64,000 bases of DNA from Chitinophagales bacterium (GTDB taxonomy: Bacteria; Bacteroidota; Bacteroidia; Chitinophagales; JADIYW01): assembly GCA_019694955.1 (NCBI GenBank), contig JAIBAX010000005.1, forward strand, positions 95,053-159,052. The letters are read 5' to 3'. The notes beneath the pieces were generated by a model. It was not told the origin of the DNA, searched no databases, and worked only from the letters and a program-made list of their open reading frames with translations. The position numbers and the translations under genes are program-made. This document shows positions 43,770 to 53,354 of the stretch, piece by piece. Within the stretch, counting starts at the first letter, position 1, and each line of letters starts with the position of its first letter.

Positions 43770-44399
43770 ATGAAAAGATTATTTACATCGTTCGTAGCCA
43801 TTTTGTTGGTTGCTTTGACGAGTTTTGCTCAAGATGGTGGTTCAAAAATTAAGTTTACAGAAAGCGAGTTTGATTTTGGCAAAAAGCCAGTTGGAACTCC
43901 TGTAACGCACGAATTTGAATTTGTTAACGTGGGTACTTCTCCATTGGTATTAGAAAATGTAAGAGCAAGTTGTGGCTGCACTACACCGCAATGGCCAAAA
44001 GAGCCTATTGCTCCAGGTCAAAAGGCTACTATTTCCGCTACTTATAATATGGGACATGCCGGTGCATTTAATAAATCAGTTACGGTTACTACAAAAGACG
44101 GTGAAACAATCGTTCTTTACATCAAAGGGGATGCTTTCGACCCAAATCCTCCCGCAGAAATGCCAGTAATTGTAGAACCTTCTCCAGCACCACAAATGAT
44201 TTACGCTCAACCTGAACCTGTAGTTGTAGAGCAACCAGCTTCTCAACCAGTAAAAGTAGTTGCGCCACCAGCACCAGTACAAGTAGTTACACCTGCTCCT
44301 GTTCCTGAAGAAGTTGCACCTAAGGTTACTGAAAAATCAAAATCAGAAAAAACAAAAAAAGTTAAGAAAAATAAAAGAACTGCGGTTATAACAGAATAA
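43770..44399 (+). CDS. DUF1573 domain exported protein with Pro/Val-rich linker
   Basis: The 209-residue product starts MKRLFTSFVAILLVALTSFAQ, a signal peptide. DUF1573 (about 25-120) is visible in FDFGKKPVGTPVTHEFEFVNVG, ENVRASCGCTTPQWPKEPI and GQKATISATYNMGHAGAFNK, an Ig-like fold. It is followed by a Pro/Val/Ala-rich linker (about 125-185; EPSPAPQMIYAQPEP and so on) and a very basic tail (KKVKKNKRTAVITE). The function of DUF1573 is unknown; it is exported. A strong terminator follows directly. Confidence 0.9.
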   Translation: MKRLFTSFVAILLVALTSFAQDGGSKIKFTESEFDFGKKPVGTPVTHEFEFVNVGTSPLVLENVRASCGCTTPQWPKEPIAPGQKATISATYNMGHAGAFNKSVTVTTKDGETIVLYIKGDAFDPNPPAEMPVIVEPSPAPQMIYAQPEPVVVEQPASQPVKVVAPPAPVQVVTPAPVPEEVAPKVTEKSKSEKTKKVKKNKRTAVITE

Positions 44400-44421
44400 T
44401 CAACTAGTCCTTTACATGATA

Positions 44422-44452
44422 ATCCTCCGGAATTACACCGGGGGATTTTTTG
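44422..44452 (+). terminator. Intrinsic terminator after the DUF1573 gene
   Basis: ATCCTCCGG (44422-44430) pairs with CCGGGGGAT (44438-44446), including one G-U, around a seven-base loop, followed by TTTTTT. Confidence 0.85.
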
Positions 44453-44491
44453 TTTTGGAACTTTCACCATCTTATTAATGTTATTGAAGGT

Positions 44492-44989
44492 ATGAGAATC
44501 GTAGGAAAAATCATTCAACCCAGTTTTTGGAAAGGCAGTTATATCTTCCAATCTAATCATTCCAAAATCATTGGAATAAAGTGGTTAAATATTTGGAAAG
44601 ATGAAGTCGAAATTAGCATCGACAACGACAAGTATGTTTTAAAGAACACTAGTTTTTGGAAAACTTCGTACTCTTTAATCGACGAATCTGGAAAAAAAGT
44701 TCTAGAATTAAAAGAAAAGTTTTTTTCTCCTGTAGAAATCCTTTTCAGCAATGGCAGTGATACGTATTTTTTCAAAACCAAGAATTTCTGGAAAGGAGAA
44801 ATGGCGTGGTACTCTTCGGGAGATTTTCCTGTATTGATTTATAGTAGGAATGGGTTAAGCTTTAAAAATCCCTATTCTTTTGAGGTACAAGAAAGCAGGA
44901 TAAATGACGAAATAATCAATTTCTTAATTCCGCTTGGCTGGTACATTATAAAAAGGAAACAAAAGCGAACTAGTGCCGTTGCTCAATAA
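44492..44989 (+). CDS. Uncharacterised protein, 165 residues
   Basis: Using the ATG at 44492 (MRIVGKIIQPSFWKGSYIFQ), the protein is 165 residues; an earlier in-frame ATG at 44450 overlaps the terminator. There are three copies of a short element, PSFWKGSYIF, TSFWKTSYSL and KNFWKGEMAWY, so it may be a small beta repeat protein of the LURP-one-like type; this is a guess from the repeat only. It has no signal sequence. The last part (IINFLIPLGWYIIKRKQKR) includes a hydrophobic stretch and a basic end. Confidence 0.55.
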   Translation: MRIVGKIIQPSFWKGSYIFQSNHSKIIGIKWLNIWKDEVEISIDNDKYVLKNTSFWKTSYSLIDESGKKVLELKEKFFSPVEILFSNGSDTYFFKTKNFWKGEMAWYSSGDFPVLIYSRNGLSFKNPYSFEVQESRINDEIINFLIPLGWYIIKRKQKRTSAVAQ

Positions 44990-45037
44990 GTATTTCAGTT
45001 AAAAGAAAATTCAACACTCAAATTATAGAGTTTTATG

Positions 45038-45045
45038 TAATTTTG
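45038..45045 (+). promoter_or_regulatory. Likely -7 promoter element of the P5C dehydrogenase gene
   Basis: TAATTTTG matches TAnnTTTG and ends 15 bases before the ATG at 45061. Confidence 0.45.
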
Positions 45046-45060
45046 CCACAAATTAAACTT

Positions 45061-46692
45061 ATGGCTTTTGGGTTTTCTAAAATATATTCCCCACAAAATG
45101 AAATAGTTCTTACATACGCTCCGGGAACAGAGGAAAGAACTACATTAAAACAAGAACTGTCAAGAAGGAAGTCTGTAGAAATGGACATTCCAATGATTAT
45201 TGGTGGGAAAGAGATTAGAACGGGCAATAAGAAAAGTATACATCCACCACATGAGCATCAGCATGTGTTGGGACACTACCATAAGGGTAGCAAAGAACAT
45301 GTTCAATTAGCGATAGATGCTGCTTTAAAGGCAAAAAAGGCATGGGAAGATACCACATGGGAAAATCGTGCCGCCATATTTTTAAGAGCTGCCGACTTAA
45401 TTTCAACCAAATACCGTGCTTCTATTAATGCTGCGACCATGCTTGGGCAAAGCAAGAGTGCCTATCAAGCAGAAATAGATTCCGCCTGTGAACTGGCGGA
45501 TTTTTTAAGGTTTAATGTTTACTATATGACACAAATTTATAGTGACCAGCCTGTTAACTCTCCTGGTGTTTGGAATCGGGTTGAATATAGACCTTTAGAA
45601 GGGTTTATATTTGCTTTAACGCCTTTTAATTTCACTGCAATTGCGGGAAATCTTGGATCTGCCCCTGCCATGTTGGGAAATGTCGTTGTATGGAAGCCTT
45701 CGGAAGATCAGATATATTCGGCACAGGTAATTATGCAGATATTTCTGGAAGCCGGTCTCCCAGATGGTGTGATAAATCTTGTTTTTGCCAGTGGTCCAGA
45801 TGTTGGAGAAGTTGTTTTCCAACATCCTGATTTCGCCGGATTACATTTCACGGGGTCAACCGGCGTTTTTCAGCACTTCTGGAACATTATCGGGCAGAAT
45901 ATCCATAAATACAAATCATATCCTAGAATTGTAGGCGAAACAGGCGGTAAGGATTTCATTTTGGCTCATCCCAGTGCCACAGCGGCAGAAGTGGCTACGG
46001 CTATAACACGGGGTGCTTTTGAATATCAGGGACAAAAATGTTCTGCAGCCTCCAGGGTATATCTACCTTCCAATTTATGGCCAGAAATTGAGCGACTGAT
46101 AATAGAGGATTCTAAGAAGATAAAAATGGGATCAACAGAAGATTTCTCTTGTTTTTTCAACGCTGTTATCAATGAAAAATCCTTTGACAAACTGGCAAGC
46201 TATATAGACAAGGCTAAAAATGATGCGGAGGCAAGCATCATTTTGGGGGGAAATTATGATAAATCAGTGGGATATTTCATCGAACCTACTGCCATAAGAA
46301 CCACAGATCCATACTATATTACTATGGTTGAAGAGCTTTTTGGTCCCATTGTTACTATTTATGTTTATGATGAAAACGATTTTGATGGAGTACTTAAAAT
46401 CGTTGACAATACATCCGGATATGCATTAACGGGTGCTATTTTTTCCAATGATAGATATGCCTTAGCGAAGGCCGTCGAGGTGCTACGCCATGCTGCGGGC
46501 AATTTTTATATCAACGACAAACCTACCGGGGCAGTTGTTGGCAATCAGCCTTTTGGTGGTGGCAGAGCTTCCGGCACCAACGATAAGGCAGGTTCTTTAT
46601 GGAACCTGATTCGATGGGTGTCGCCAAGAACGATTAAGGAGAACATGCTGCCACCTACCCACTTCAGCTATCCATTTATGGCGGAAGACTAG
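45061..46692 (+). CDS. L-glutamate gamma-semialdehyde (1-pyrroline-5-carboxylate) dehydrogenase
   Basis: The 543-residue aldehyde dehydrogenase starts MAFGFSKIYSPQNEIVLTYA. It has the family pattern ALTPFNFTAIAGNLGSAPAM, VVWKPSE, LHFTGSTGVFQHF, IVGETGGKDFILAHPSA (catalytic Glu), FEYQGQKCSAASRVYLP (catalytic Cys) and GGGRASGTNDKAGS. It oxidises glutamate semialdehyde to glutamate with NAD+, the second step of proline breakdown. The length matches the stand-alone Bacteroidota form. Its end overlaps the ORF6N gene on the other strand by four bases. No proline dehydrogenase is in this window. Confidence 0.95.
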   Translation: MAFGFSKIYSPQNEIVLTYAPGTEERTTLKQELSRRKSVEMDIPMIIGGKEIRTGNKKSIHPPHEHQHVLGHYHKGSKEHVQLAIDAALKAKKAWEDTTWENRAAIFLRAADLISTKYRASINAATMLGQSKSAYQAEIDSACELADFLRFNVYYMTQIYSDQPVNSPGVWNRVEYRPLEGFIFALTPFNFTAIAGNLGSAPAMLGNVVVWKPSEDQIYSAQVIMQIFLEAGLPDGVINLVFASGPDVGEVVFQHPDFAGLHFTGSTGVFQHFWNIIGQNIHKYKSYPRIVGETGGKDFILAHPSATAAEVATAITRGAFEYQGQKCSAASRVYLPSNLWPEIERLIIEDSKKIKMGSTEDFSCFFNAVINEKSFDKLASYIDKAKNDAEASIILGGNYDKSVGYFIEPTAIRTTDPYYITMVEELFGPIVTIYVYDENDFDGVLKIVDNTSGYALTGAIFSNDRYALAKAVEVLRHAAGNFYINDKPTGAVVGNQPFGGGRASGTNDKAGSLWNLIRWVSPRTIKENMLPPTHFSYPFMAED

Positions 46693-47207
46693 CCTGACAC
46701 TTTAAATCCAATGGGTTCTCTTGGAGGTGTTGGATGATTGATAAGTTGCTTTATCACAATAAATATCTGTGAAATATCTTCGGTGTTATTTGTCACCTGC
46801 TTTTCTAATTGCTCCAATTTCAGCAATACATCCTTATGGAGATATAGCAATTCTCTCAATTTTGTAAAAATTCTTACAATTCTAATATTGGTTTCAATTG
46901 CTTTGGGGCTATTCAAAATACCAGATAGCATGGCTACACCTTGTTCAGTAAATACCTTGGGCAGATATCTCCTACCACCGTGAATTGAACTTGAGGTAAC
47001 AATTTGTGACCTCAAGTTTTTCCATTCATCCTCTGTGAGTTCAAACATAAAGTCTTCGGGAAACCTGATCAGGTTTCTTTTGACAGCTTGATTAAAAGAC
47101 TTGGTTTCGATTTCAAACAATTCTGCCAAATCACTGTCTAGCATTACTTTGATGCCGCGTACGTAGTAAATTCTGTTTACAATGTTTTCTTCGTTTTGCA
47201 TATACAT
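46689..47207 (-). CDS. ORF6N domain protein (phage antirepressor-like)
   Basis: The 172-residue product has IVNRIYYVRGIKVMLDSDLAELFEIETKSFNQAVKRNLIRFPEDFMFELTEDEW as shown in part (IYYVRGIKVMLDSDLAEL, RFPEDFMFELTEDEW), then LPKVFTEQGVAMLSGIL, the ORF6N signature seen in phage and accessory regulators. The C-terminal part is a coiled coil. It probably binds DNA. The gene converges on and overlaps the P5C dehydrogenase gene by four bases. It is likely an old mobile-element relic. Confidence 0.9.
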   Translation of the reverse strand: MYMQNEENIVNRIYYVRGIKVMLDSDLAELFEIETKSFNQAVKRNLIRFPEDFMFELTEDEWKNLRSQIVTSSSIHGGRRYLPKVFTEQGVAMLSGILNSPKAIETNIRIVRIFTKLRELLYLHKDVLLKLEQLEKQVTNNTEDISQIFIVIKQLINHPTPPREPIGFKVSG

Positions 47208-47267
47208 AAATTTTGTTTATACCTATATAGATACATGAACGATAGAAATTCCACGAAAAAATACAAA

Positions 47268-48788
47268 TTAATTTGAAATTACGGGTTTAATCCCACAATT
47301 TTCACAAGCCTTAAGGATGTACATAAATACTTCGTGTTTCTGTAAAATCTCTTTACTTCCTTTTGGAATCCTGTAAAAGAAAGAAAATGTAACCATAACA
47401 CCCTGTGTTGTTAGTTCGGAGATAACCGTTTCCAAAGAATTCTCTTTGATTAGAATGTTCGTCTTCACCGCTATTTTTACATCTTCCATCATTTGCTGTA
47501 AAGTATCGACGGGAACATTATAATCGAAATGAATCTCCGCTTTAAACAATCTAAACACACGCAAGCCGAGATTGTGAACGGTCATTTCCGACAGTTTTCC
47601 ATTCGGAGCTGTGATGATGGTATCCCTAACAGAGCGAATCCTTGTAGAACGTAGGCCGACTTCCTCAACAGTTCCTTGTATCGTTTTGTTATCCGCTTCT
47701 ATGAAATCGCCGATTTGAAAAGGTTGATCGACAAAAATATTTATTGACCCTAATAAATTCCTTATCACGTCTTGCGCTGCTAAAGCTACCGCAAGTCCAC
47801 TGATGGATAATCCCGCCAGAATGGTTACTATTTCTACACCTACTTTTCTAAATCCGAGAATTATTGCTGCAATGATGAATAAGAGCTTTAGGAGTTTATT
47901 CATTCCATTTACTAACTGGTTGTCCAGTGTTGATGGTGTATTTTTTGCATGCTTTTCTAAATAATCCAATAAAAGTTCCAAGCCTCTCCATATTGCCCAC
48001 AAGAGAAAGAAATCCACAAAAACATCAATAAACTTGACAACATAAGAAGAAAAATCAGGGTTCAGCCGTAGAGCAGGAATAAATGTTTTTAATATTGCGA
48101 AGGACACAAATAAACTAAATGCTTTTGAAAACCTTCGAATATGTATTGGTTGTAGAATATCTTTGCCAACCTGATAGTCTCCCACCTTTTTGATGACCAG
48201 TCTAAAGATGAGTGTAAAAAGATGATAGGCCAAAAACGCCGCAATAAGGAGTAAGGCAATGCCAGACCACTGCCAAAGACCTAAGGAGAGGATTTTCTTA
48301 TTAGAAGAAATAGGCAATACGTTCATAAAGAAATCAGAACCGAAAGGATATACTTCGCGATGCAGTTGTAAGATTTCTGCTTCCGAAGCTTCACTATAGT
48401 ACCATTTGCCATCTACTTTTTCGACATATACTCTGGGCTTTAGTCCTTTTACATAGTAAACGTAAGAACCAGAAATCGTGTCTATAAAATTCTTATCATT
48501 TGGAACATCAATGGGTTCAAGAGTGATTCCTTTGCCATCATATACTTGCTTTAATTTAATAGCAAGCTCCTCACGCGTTTTTTCATTCCTATTTCTAAAC
48601 GACCGCGCCGCCTTAGAAACATTATAAGAAGAACCTTTTTGTAAGTAGTATAGGTGATTATGGATAACATTTCTAGGAGATTGATGCATCTCGCTCGTTG
48701 AAAAATCAGGTTTGTCATTAAAACTGCTTCCATGCAGTTGACTACTCAATAAAAAAATTGCCCAGAATAAATATATGCGAAACTTCAT
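47268..48788 (-). CDS. Mechanosensitive ion channel of the MscS family
   Basis: I choose the ATG at 48788 (MKFRIYLFWAIFLLSSQLHG), a signal peptide; an ATG at 48824 is upstream. The 506-residue protein has an exported N-terminal part (about 20-155), membrane helices at about 177-200, 225-245, 258-270 and 300-350, and the MscS pore and cytoplasmic domain: ILAGLSISGLAVALAAQDVIRNLLGSINIFVDQPFQIGDFIEADNK and so on. It should open under membrane tension and release solutes. It is alone on the minus strand. Confidence 0.9.
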   Translation of the reverse strand: MKFRIYLFWAIFLLSSQLHGSSFNDKPDFSTSEMHQSPRNVIHNHLYYLQKGSSYNVSKAARSFRNRNEKTREELAIKLKQVYDGKGITLEPIDVPNDKNFIDTISGSYVYYVKGLKPRVYVEKVDGKWYYSEASEAEILQLHREVYPFGSDFFMNVLPISSNKKILSLGLWQWSGIALLLIAAFLAYHLFTLIFRLVIKKVGDYQVGKDILQPIHIRRFSKAFSLFVSFAILKTFIPALRLNPDFSSYVVKFIDVFVDFFLLWAIWRGLELLLDYLEKHAKNTPSTLDNQLVNGMNKLLKLLFIIAAIILGFRKVGVEIVTILAGLSISGLAVALAAQDVIRNLLGSINIFVDQPFQIGDFIEADNKTIQGTVEEVGLRSTRIRSVRDTIITAPNGKLSEMTVHNLGLRVFRLFKAEIHFDYNVPVDTLQQMMEDVKIAVKTNILIKENSLETVISELTTQGVMVTFSFFYRIPKGSKEILQKHEVFMYILKACENCGIKPVISN

Positions 48789-48957
48789 TGAACAAAATTC
48801 AACAATTATTCTGCTAAAAACCAATTTTTTAGGTTTGTTTTATTGAAAAATAACAGTACATAAAAAATTAACATTTCTTTACAATTTTATAAAATATTGA
48901 TTTAAAATTAATTAAAAAATAATTAAAAATTATTTTCAAAATAATTAGTACTTTGTA

Positions 48958-48989
48958 TTGCATAATACCTTTTTTAATACTTATATTTG
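48958..48989 (+). promoter_or_regulatory. Promoter of the small-protein/PadR/PspC operon
   Basis: TTG at 48958-48960 and TATATTTG at 48982-48989 match the Bacteroidota consensus with 21 bases between. A very AT-rich tract (48880-48950, mostly A/T) lies just upstream. The first ATG is 36 bases past the -7 element. Confidence 0.65.
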
Positions 48990-49025
48990 CATTACAAATT
49001 AATTGTTAATATAAATATCAATGTT

Positions 49026-49193
49026 ATGAAAGCTATAATGTATTCTATGATTCTACTGGTGTCTAACACAGCAATTGGCGTTTCCTTGTTTAAAGCAGGC
49101 GAAGCAAAAGGTCAAAAAAATGTCCGTATAGAAAAGGTGGTAGAGCCGATTTACATTTTACCGGAGGTTGTTATTACTCCTTCAAAAAACTAA
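49026..49193 (+). CDS. Small exported protein, 55 residues
   Basis: The product starts MKAIMYSMILLVSNTAIGVS, a hydrophobic signal-like start, and ends with EPIYILPEVVITPSKN. It is too short for a known enzyme. The ending resembles the start of some outer-membrane receptor sequences. It is the first gene after the promoter and lies four bases before the next small gene. I take it as real because of the operon context. Confidence 0.55.
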   Translation: MKAIMYSMILLVSNTAIGVSLFKAGEAKGQKNVRIEKVVEPIYILPEVVITPSKN

Positions 49194-49197
49194 AAAA

Positions 49198-49356
49198 ATG
49201 GAACAAAGATGGACTATGGCAGCAGGTATTGCATCAATTATTCTGATTATCGGACTACATGGCTGGGTAGCGTTCAGAAGTTTGCAACCTGCTGCCTCAC
49301 AAAAGATGACTTCACAAACAGCACAACCAGCCAATTATACAACTTTAAAAAACTAG
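49198..49356 (+). CDS. Small membrane protein, 52 residues
   Basis: MEQRWTMAAGIASIILIIGL is followed by HGWVAFRSLQPAASQKM. One membrane helix (about 8-25) is followed by a short Thr/Gln/Ala-rich tail. It is four bases from the previous gene and three before the PadR gene. It has no recognisable family. Confidence 0.55.
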   Translation: MEQRWTMAAGIASIILIIGLHGWVAFRSLQPAASQKMTSQTAQPANYTTLKN

Positions 49357-49359
49357 AAG

Positions 49360-49713
49360 ATGGATTTAAATATTGAAAATACCAGGGTTCAGATGCGGAA
49401 AGGCATACTTGAACTTTGCATCTTGGGGATTATCAGCAGCAGAGGAGAAGTTTATTCAACCGATATTCTTGAAAGCTTGAAAGACTCTAAACTGCTAGTA
49501 GTGGAAGGCACGATTTATCCGTTGCTGACAAGGCTTAAGAATGCCGGATACCTGGCATATGTGTGGAAAGAATCCACTGGTGGGCCGCCACGAAAATATT
49601 TCACACTAACAGATGAAGGTCAAGTAGTACTCAATGAGCTATTAAAAACATGGGATGAGTTAGACCATGCCGTAAAAACAACCACTCGAATTTCAACTAT
49701 TAATAACGATTAA
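49360..49713 (+). CDS. PadR-family transcriptional regulator
   Basis: The 117-residue protein has MDLNIENTRVQMRKGILELC followed by ILGIISSRGEVYSTDILE (winged-helix start), GTIYPLLTRLKNAGYLAYVWKES and GGPPRKYFTLTDEGQVVLNELL, the signature of the PadR winged-helix family. It probably represses this operon and responds to a ligand or membrane state that is unknown. It lies 10 bases before the PspC-GIN gene, a linkage often seen in Bacteroidota. Confidence 0.92.
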   Translation: MDLNIENTRVQMRKGILELCILGIISSRGEVYSTDILESLKDSKLLVVEGTIYPLLTRLKNAGYLAYVWKESTGGPPRKYFTLTDEGQVVLNELLKTWDELDHAVKTTTRISTINND

Positions 49714-49723
49714 ACAATCAGCC

Positions 49724-51961
49724 ATGATAAAGACAATTTCAATTAACCTTGGTGGGCGCGTTTTTCAAGTAAATGAAGATGCCTATGAAGAATTATCGAA
49801 CTATTTGAACCACTTAAAAGCGTTCTATAAAGATACAGAAGGCAAAGATGAGATCATTCACGATATTGAATCTCGTTTTGCAGAAATTTTTGCCGACAAC
49901 GTTCTTTCAAAGGGAAGAACCGTCGTTGCAAAACATGACGTTATGGAAGTAATCGATGTGATGGGTAAACCTGAGCAATTTGATGAAGCTGACGACAATA
50001 GTCAAACAACCAAAAAAACCGAATCTTCCCATCGCAATACGAATGTACCAAGAAGGTTTTACCGAGATATGGAAAATGCACAAGTTGCGGGTGTTTGCGG
50101 TGGAATTTCCTATTATTTTGGCATAAATGATCCTGTTTGGGTACGCTTACTATTCATTTTGTTAACGCTTGTTGGATTAAGTACTTTGTGGCTCTATATA
50201 ATCCTTTGGATTGCCGTTCCAGAGGCTAAAACTACCACTCAGAAATTAGAAATGAAGGGCGAACCTATCAATTTAGAGAACTTAGAGAAAAATGTCAAAG
50301 AAGAGTTTAACCGAGTTGGAAAGAACATCTCTAATATTGCCAATAACAAAAATACTTCTAATGCCCTCAGCAAGATTGTAAGTATTATTGCCAGTATTTT
50401 CTATGGTTTCTTAAAAGTCATCTATTGGATTGGCAAAATATTGTTCTATTTTATTATCGGCGTTCTTGTGTGTGCTTTATTCGCCGCATTATTAATATTG
50501 GTTTTTGGTGGTTATCCACTGGGATCAGAACTTGCTAACCATCTATTTTGTAATACAACGTTAGGTATCATTGGTTTAGTTGGTGCAACTATTTTTATTA
50601 TTGGTCTCATTTTACTTTTTTCGCTAATACTCATCAAAGCGGTATCTAAAAAGATAGAATTGAGTCGAGGTATTCTATATTCGATTTTTGCCTCCCTGTT
50701 TATTGGTCTAATCCTTAGTTTAGTAGGTGTTTCATCTGTATTTCAATGTTTCAAAAAAGAAGGTAAAGATGCCAAATATATAGATGTTGCAATACCACAA
50801 ACGGATACTTTAACCTTACAAATGAGGGATGATCTCTTTGAAAAAGATATAGAAGTAAATATTTTAGGAAGTGATATTTTTGATTATGAGGAAGGGAAAG
50901 GTTTAAAAGGCGGTAGAATTAGCTTAAACATCGTCCCATCCTCTGATGGAAATTTTTCTATAAATGCCATTGCAAGTGCCAAAGGCAACACCATCAATGA
51001 AGCACAACAGACTGCCAAAGCAATCAAATATCATGTAGAAACTGATCTTAACACCCTTACTTTTGACAATTTCTTACTTACTGGAAACATTAAAAAGTGG
51101 CGTGAACAAACATTGACGTTAAATCTTTCTGTACCAGAAGGGAAGGTTATCGTTTTAGGAAAAAACATCAACCAAATTCTACAGGATGATTTGCTATTTA
51201 ACTATGACTTAGAGGAAGCTTTTGCCTACGATATAAATGCTTATGAAGCTACTGCGTGGAAAATGGTAAATGGAAAACTCGTTCCATTGGACACATTAGT
51301 TAGATTCAGGCATAATGATGATGGCGAAAACATTATTGGCATGACCATGCTACCTTATCAAGGGTATGAGAACATTATCTTTAACGGACCTTTTGATGTC
51401 ACGGTACGTCCGGGATCAGAAGATAGGGTTTATGTAAGTGATTGGGCAAAAGACCTAATCAAATATGACTTTGGGAAATACGACTTAGGTTTTTATCTTC
51501 AACAAAATGGAGATACCTTAAAAGGTCCACACAGCAGACCAAAAATCATTATTTATGCTCCAAGAATTGAGCGGATTGAAGCCAACAGCACTGCTTCTGT
51601 CTTCGTGAGAGGATATGGCACAGGTGATTTAGAGGTTGTGGGTAATGGAAATTCGATTTTCAATGTAGACATTAATGCTGAATTAATGGATATAGATTTA
51701 AGTGGTGCAAGTGAAATCAAACTCAAGGGATCCGCAGAAAAACTCGTCTTAAGCTTGCAGGGTGCCAGCATATTCAAAGGTTTTTCTTTTGATGTTGACG
51801 ATGCAGATGTAGATATTGAAGGTGCTAGCAACGCCAAAATTTATGTGAACGACAAAATTATTGGCAACGTAAACGGTGCTTCACATCTAGATATCAAAGG
51901 TGACCCCGACAGAGATTTAGAATCTAGCAATAGTTCAAGCATTACAGATTACGAAGAGTAG
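49724..51961 (+). CDS. PspC domain membrane protein with C-terminal GIN (DUF2807) domain
   Basis: The 745-residue protein starts with a small regulatory-looking part (about 1-90), has the PspC domain (about 109-171: RRFYRDMENAQVAGVCGGISYYFGINDPVWVRLL, then TLWLYIILWIAVPEA), several membrane segments (about 220-340), then a GIN/DUF2807 beta-helix-like domain (about 545-735), with NGPFDVTVRPGSED, NSTASVFVRGYGTGDLEV and NINAELMDIDLSGASEIK and similar repeats. In other bacteria PspC is part of the phage-shock envelope-stress response. The PadR gene just upstream probably controls it. Confidence 0.9.
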   Translation: MIKTISINLGGRVFQVNEDAYEELSNYLNHLKAFYKDTEGKDEIIHDIESRFAEIFADNVLSKGRTVVAKHDVMEVIDVMGKPEQFDEADDNSQTTKKTESSHRNTNVPRRFYRDMENAQVAGVCGGISYYFGINDPVWVRLLFILLTLVGLSTLWLYIILWIAVPEAKTTTQKLEMKGEPINLENLEKNVKEEFNRVGKNISNIANNKNTSNALSKIVSIIASIFYGFLKVIYWIGKILFYFIIGVLVCALFAALLILVFGGYPLGSELANHLFCNTTLGIIGLVGATIFIIGLILLFSLILIKAVSKKIELSRGILYSIFASLFIGLILSLVGVSSVFQCFKKEGKDAKYIDVAIPQTDTLTLQMRDDLFEKDIEVNILGSDIFDYEEGKGLKGGRISLNIVPSSDGNFSINAIASAKGNTINEAQQTAKAIKYHVETDLNTLTFDNFLLTGNIKKWREQTLTLNLSVPEGKVIVLGKNINQILQDDLLFNYDLEEAFAYDINAYEATAWKMVNGKLVPLDTLVRFRHNDDGENIIGMTMLPYQGYENIIFNGPFDVTVRPGSEDRVYVSDWAKDLIKYDFGKYDLGFYLQQNGDTLKGPHSRPKIIIYAPRIERIEANSTASVFVRGYGTGDLEVVGNGNSIFNVDINAELMDIDLSGASEIKLKGSAEKLVLSLQGASIFKGFSFDVDDADVDIEGASNAKIYVNDKIIGNVNGASHLDIKGDPDRDLESSNSSSITDYEE

Positions 51962-52003
51962 GCAACCATTTTTAAAATAATTGTCATTAAATAAAATTTA
52001 GAC

Positions 52004-53248
52004 ATGAAAAAAATAATCGTTTTCCTACTAATTGGCTTGATTCTCCAAGGAAGAATTTTTGGACAAGAAAACAAGGATTACAACAAATGGTCGACTTTTT
52101 TCAAGGTAGAAGACAGTTTAATGATAGCTGCTTATTATGAAAAAAGCACTGCAAACTATCAAGAACACCTTGAAAAATTCGAACATGGGTTTAAAAGCAT
52201 CAAAAAAAATCAGCGAGTCAGTTTTCAACCGTATCAAATAAATGCTTATTATAATTTTGCGTGTCTATATTCTATTCTGAATGACAAAGCGAATGCCATT
52301 CTCCAATTGAAAAAATCAATAAAAGCAGGTTATATAGATTATGCACATATCATGCAAGATCCAGATTTAGATAATATTCGACAAGAAAATGGCTTTCAGC
52401 AATTAATTCAACCGTTAAAAGCCATTGGCGACTATCACTATATACTGAGCAACGGCAATATCTTTGACTACAACCAGACACAAAAGTTTCCATCATTTAC
52501 TTATCAAAGTAAAAATGATTCGAACCTAATAAAACTGCGTACTACTTTCAACTTAGATTCCATTGCAGGTAATGGCTCAGATGTTGACAAAACCATCAAC
52601 TTAATGCATTGGTTGCACAATTTGGTGAAACATGACGGCAATAGTGCCTTACCTTCAGAAAAAAATGCACTTGCCCTTATAAAAATATGTTCAGTAGATG
52701 AACGTGGAATCAACTGTAGAGGATTGGCCATTACCTTGAATGAGTGTTTACTTTCTATGGGGTATAAATCGAGGTATGTAACCTGTCTCCCTAAAGATAG
52801 TCTAAAAATAGATCAAGACTGCCATGTAATCAATAGTGTATATATTCCTAGCTTAAAGAAATGGATATGGTTAGATCCTACATTTGACACATATGTAAAA
52901 GATGAAAATGGTCAATATTTATCTATACTTGAAGTTAGAGAGAAAATCATTAATAATAAACCAATGTTTATTAGTGAAAATGCCAACTGGAACAACACCA
53001 CTCCACAAACTGTAGAATACTATTTAAGGCAGTACATGGCAAAAAACTTATATATGCTTGAATGTCCTATTTACAGCAAATATGATTTGGAGACCTATGC
53101 CACCACCAAGCAACTCAGTTTTGTGCGTTTAATTCCTGTTAACCACTTGGAACAAATAGTCATTCCAGTGAAACAAACTGCAAATAATGGCAACACCATT
53201 ATCCGTTATGGCACCAATAATCCTGCACTCTTTTTCAAACAACCGTAA
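52004..53248 (+). CDS. Exported transglutaminase-like protein with TPR part
   Basis: The 414-residue product begins MKKIIVFLLIGLILQGRIFG, a signal peptide. About 60-150 is TPR-like (YNFACLYSILNDKANAILQLKKSIKAG). The transglutaminase-like triad is visible: Cys in GINCRGLAITLNECLLSMGYKS, His in QDCHVINSVYIP and Asp in KWIWLDPTFD. It could cleave or join peptide bonds at the cell surface. It is 42 bases after the PspC-GIN gene and ends at a strong terminator, so it probably closes that operon. Confidence 0.85.
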   Translation: MKKIIVFLLIGLILQGRIFGQENKDYNKWSTFFKVEDSLMIAAYYEKSTANYQEHLEKFEHGFKSIKKNQRVSFQPYQINAYYNFACLYSILNDKANAILQLKKSIKAGYIDYAHIMQDPDLDNIRQENGFQQLIQPLKAIGDYHYILSNGNIFDYNQTQKFPSFTYQSKNDSNLIKLRTTFNLDSIAGNGSDVDKTINLMHWLHNLVKHDGNSALPSEKNALALIKICSVDERGINCRGLAITLNECLLSMGYKSRYVTCLPKDSLKIDQDCHVINSVYIPSLKKWIWLDPTFDTYVKDENGQYLSILEVREKIINNKPMFISENANWNNTTPQTVEYYLRQYMAKNLYMLECPIYSKYDLETYATTKQLSFVRLIPVNHLEQIVIPVKQTANNGNTIIRYGTNNPALFFKQP

Positions 53249-53279
53249 ACTACTTTTCAGATACCTTTTTAGTGTTTTG

Positions 53280-53307
53280 GGCTGTCATATCATATGGCAG
53301 CCTTTTT
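53280..53307 (+). terminator. Intrinsic terminator of the PadR-PspC-transglutaminase operon
   Basis: GGCTGTCATA (53280-53289... with G-U) pairs with TATGGCAGCC (53293-53302), loop TCA, followed by TTTTT. Confidence 0.85.
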
Positions 53308-53354
53308 CATGTAACTAAAAATGGCTAAAAAGTTTAATTTTTATTAACTATTTA

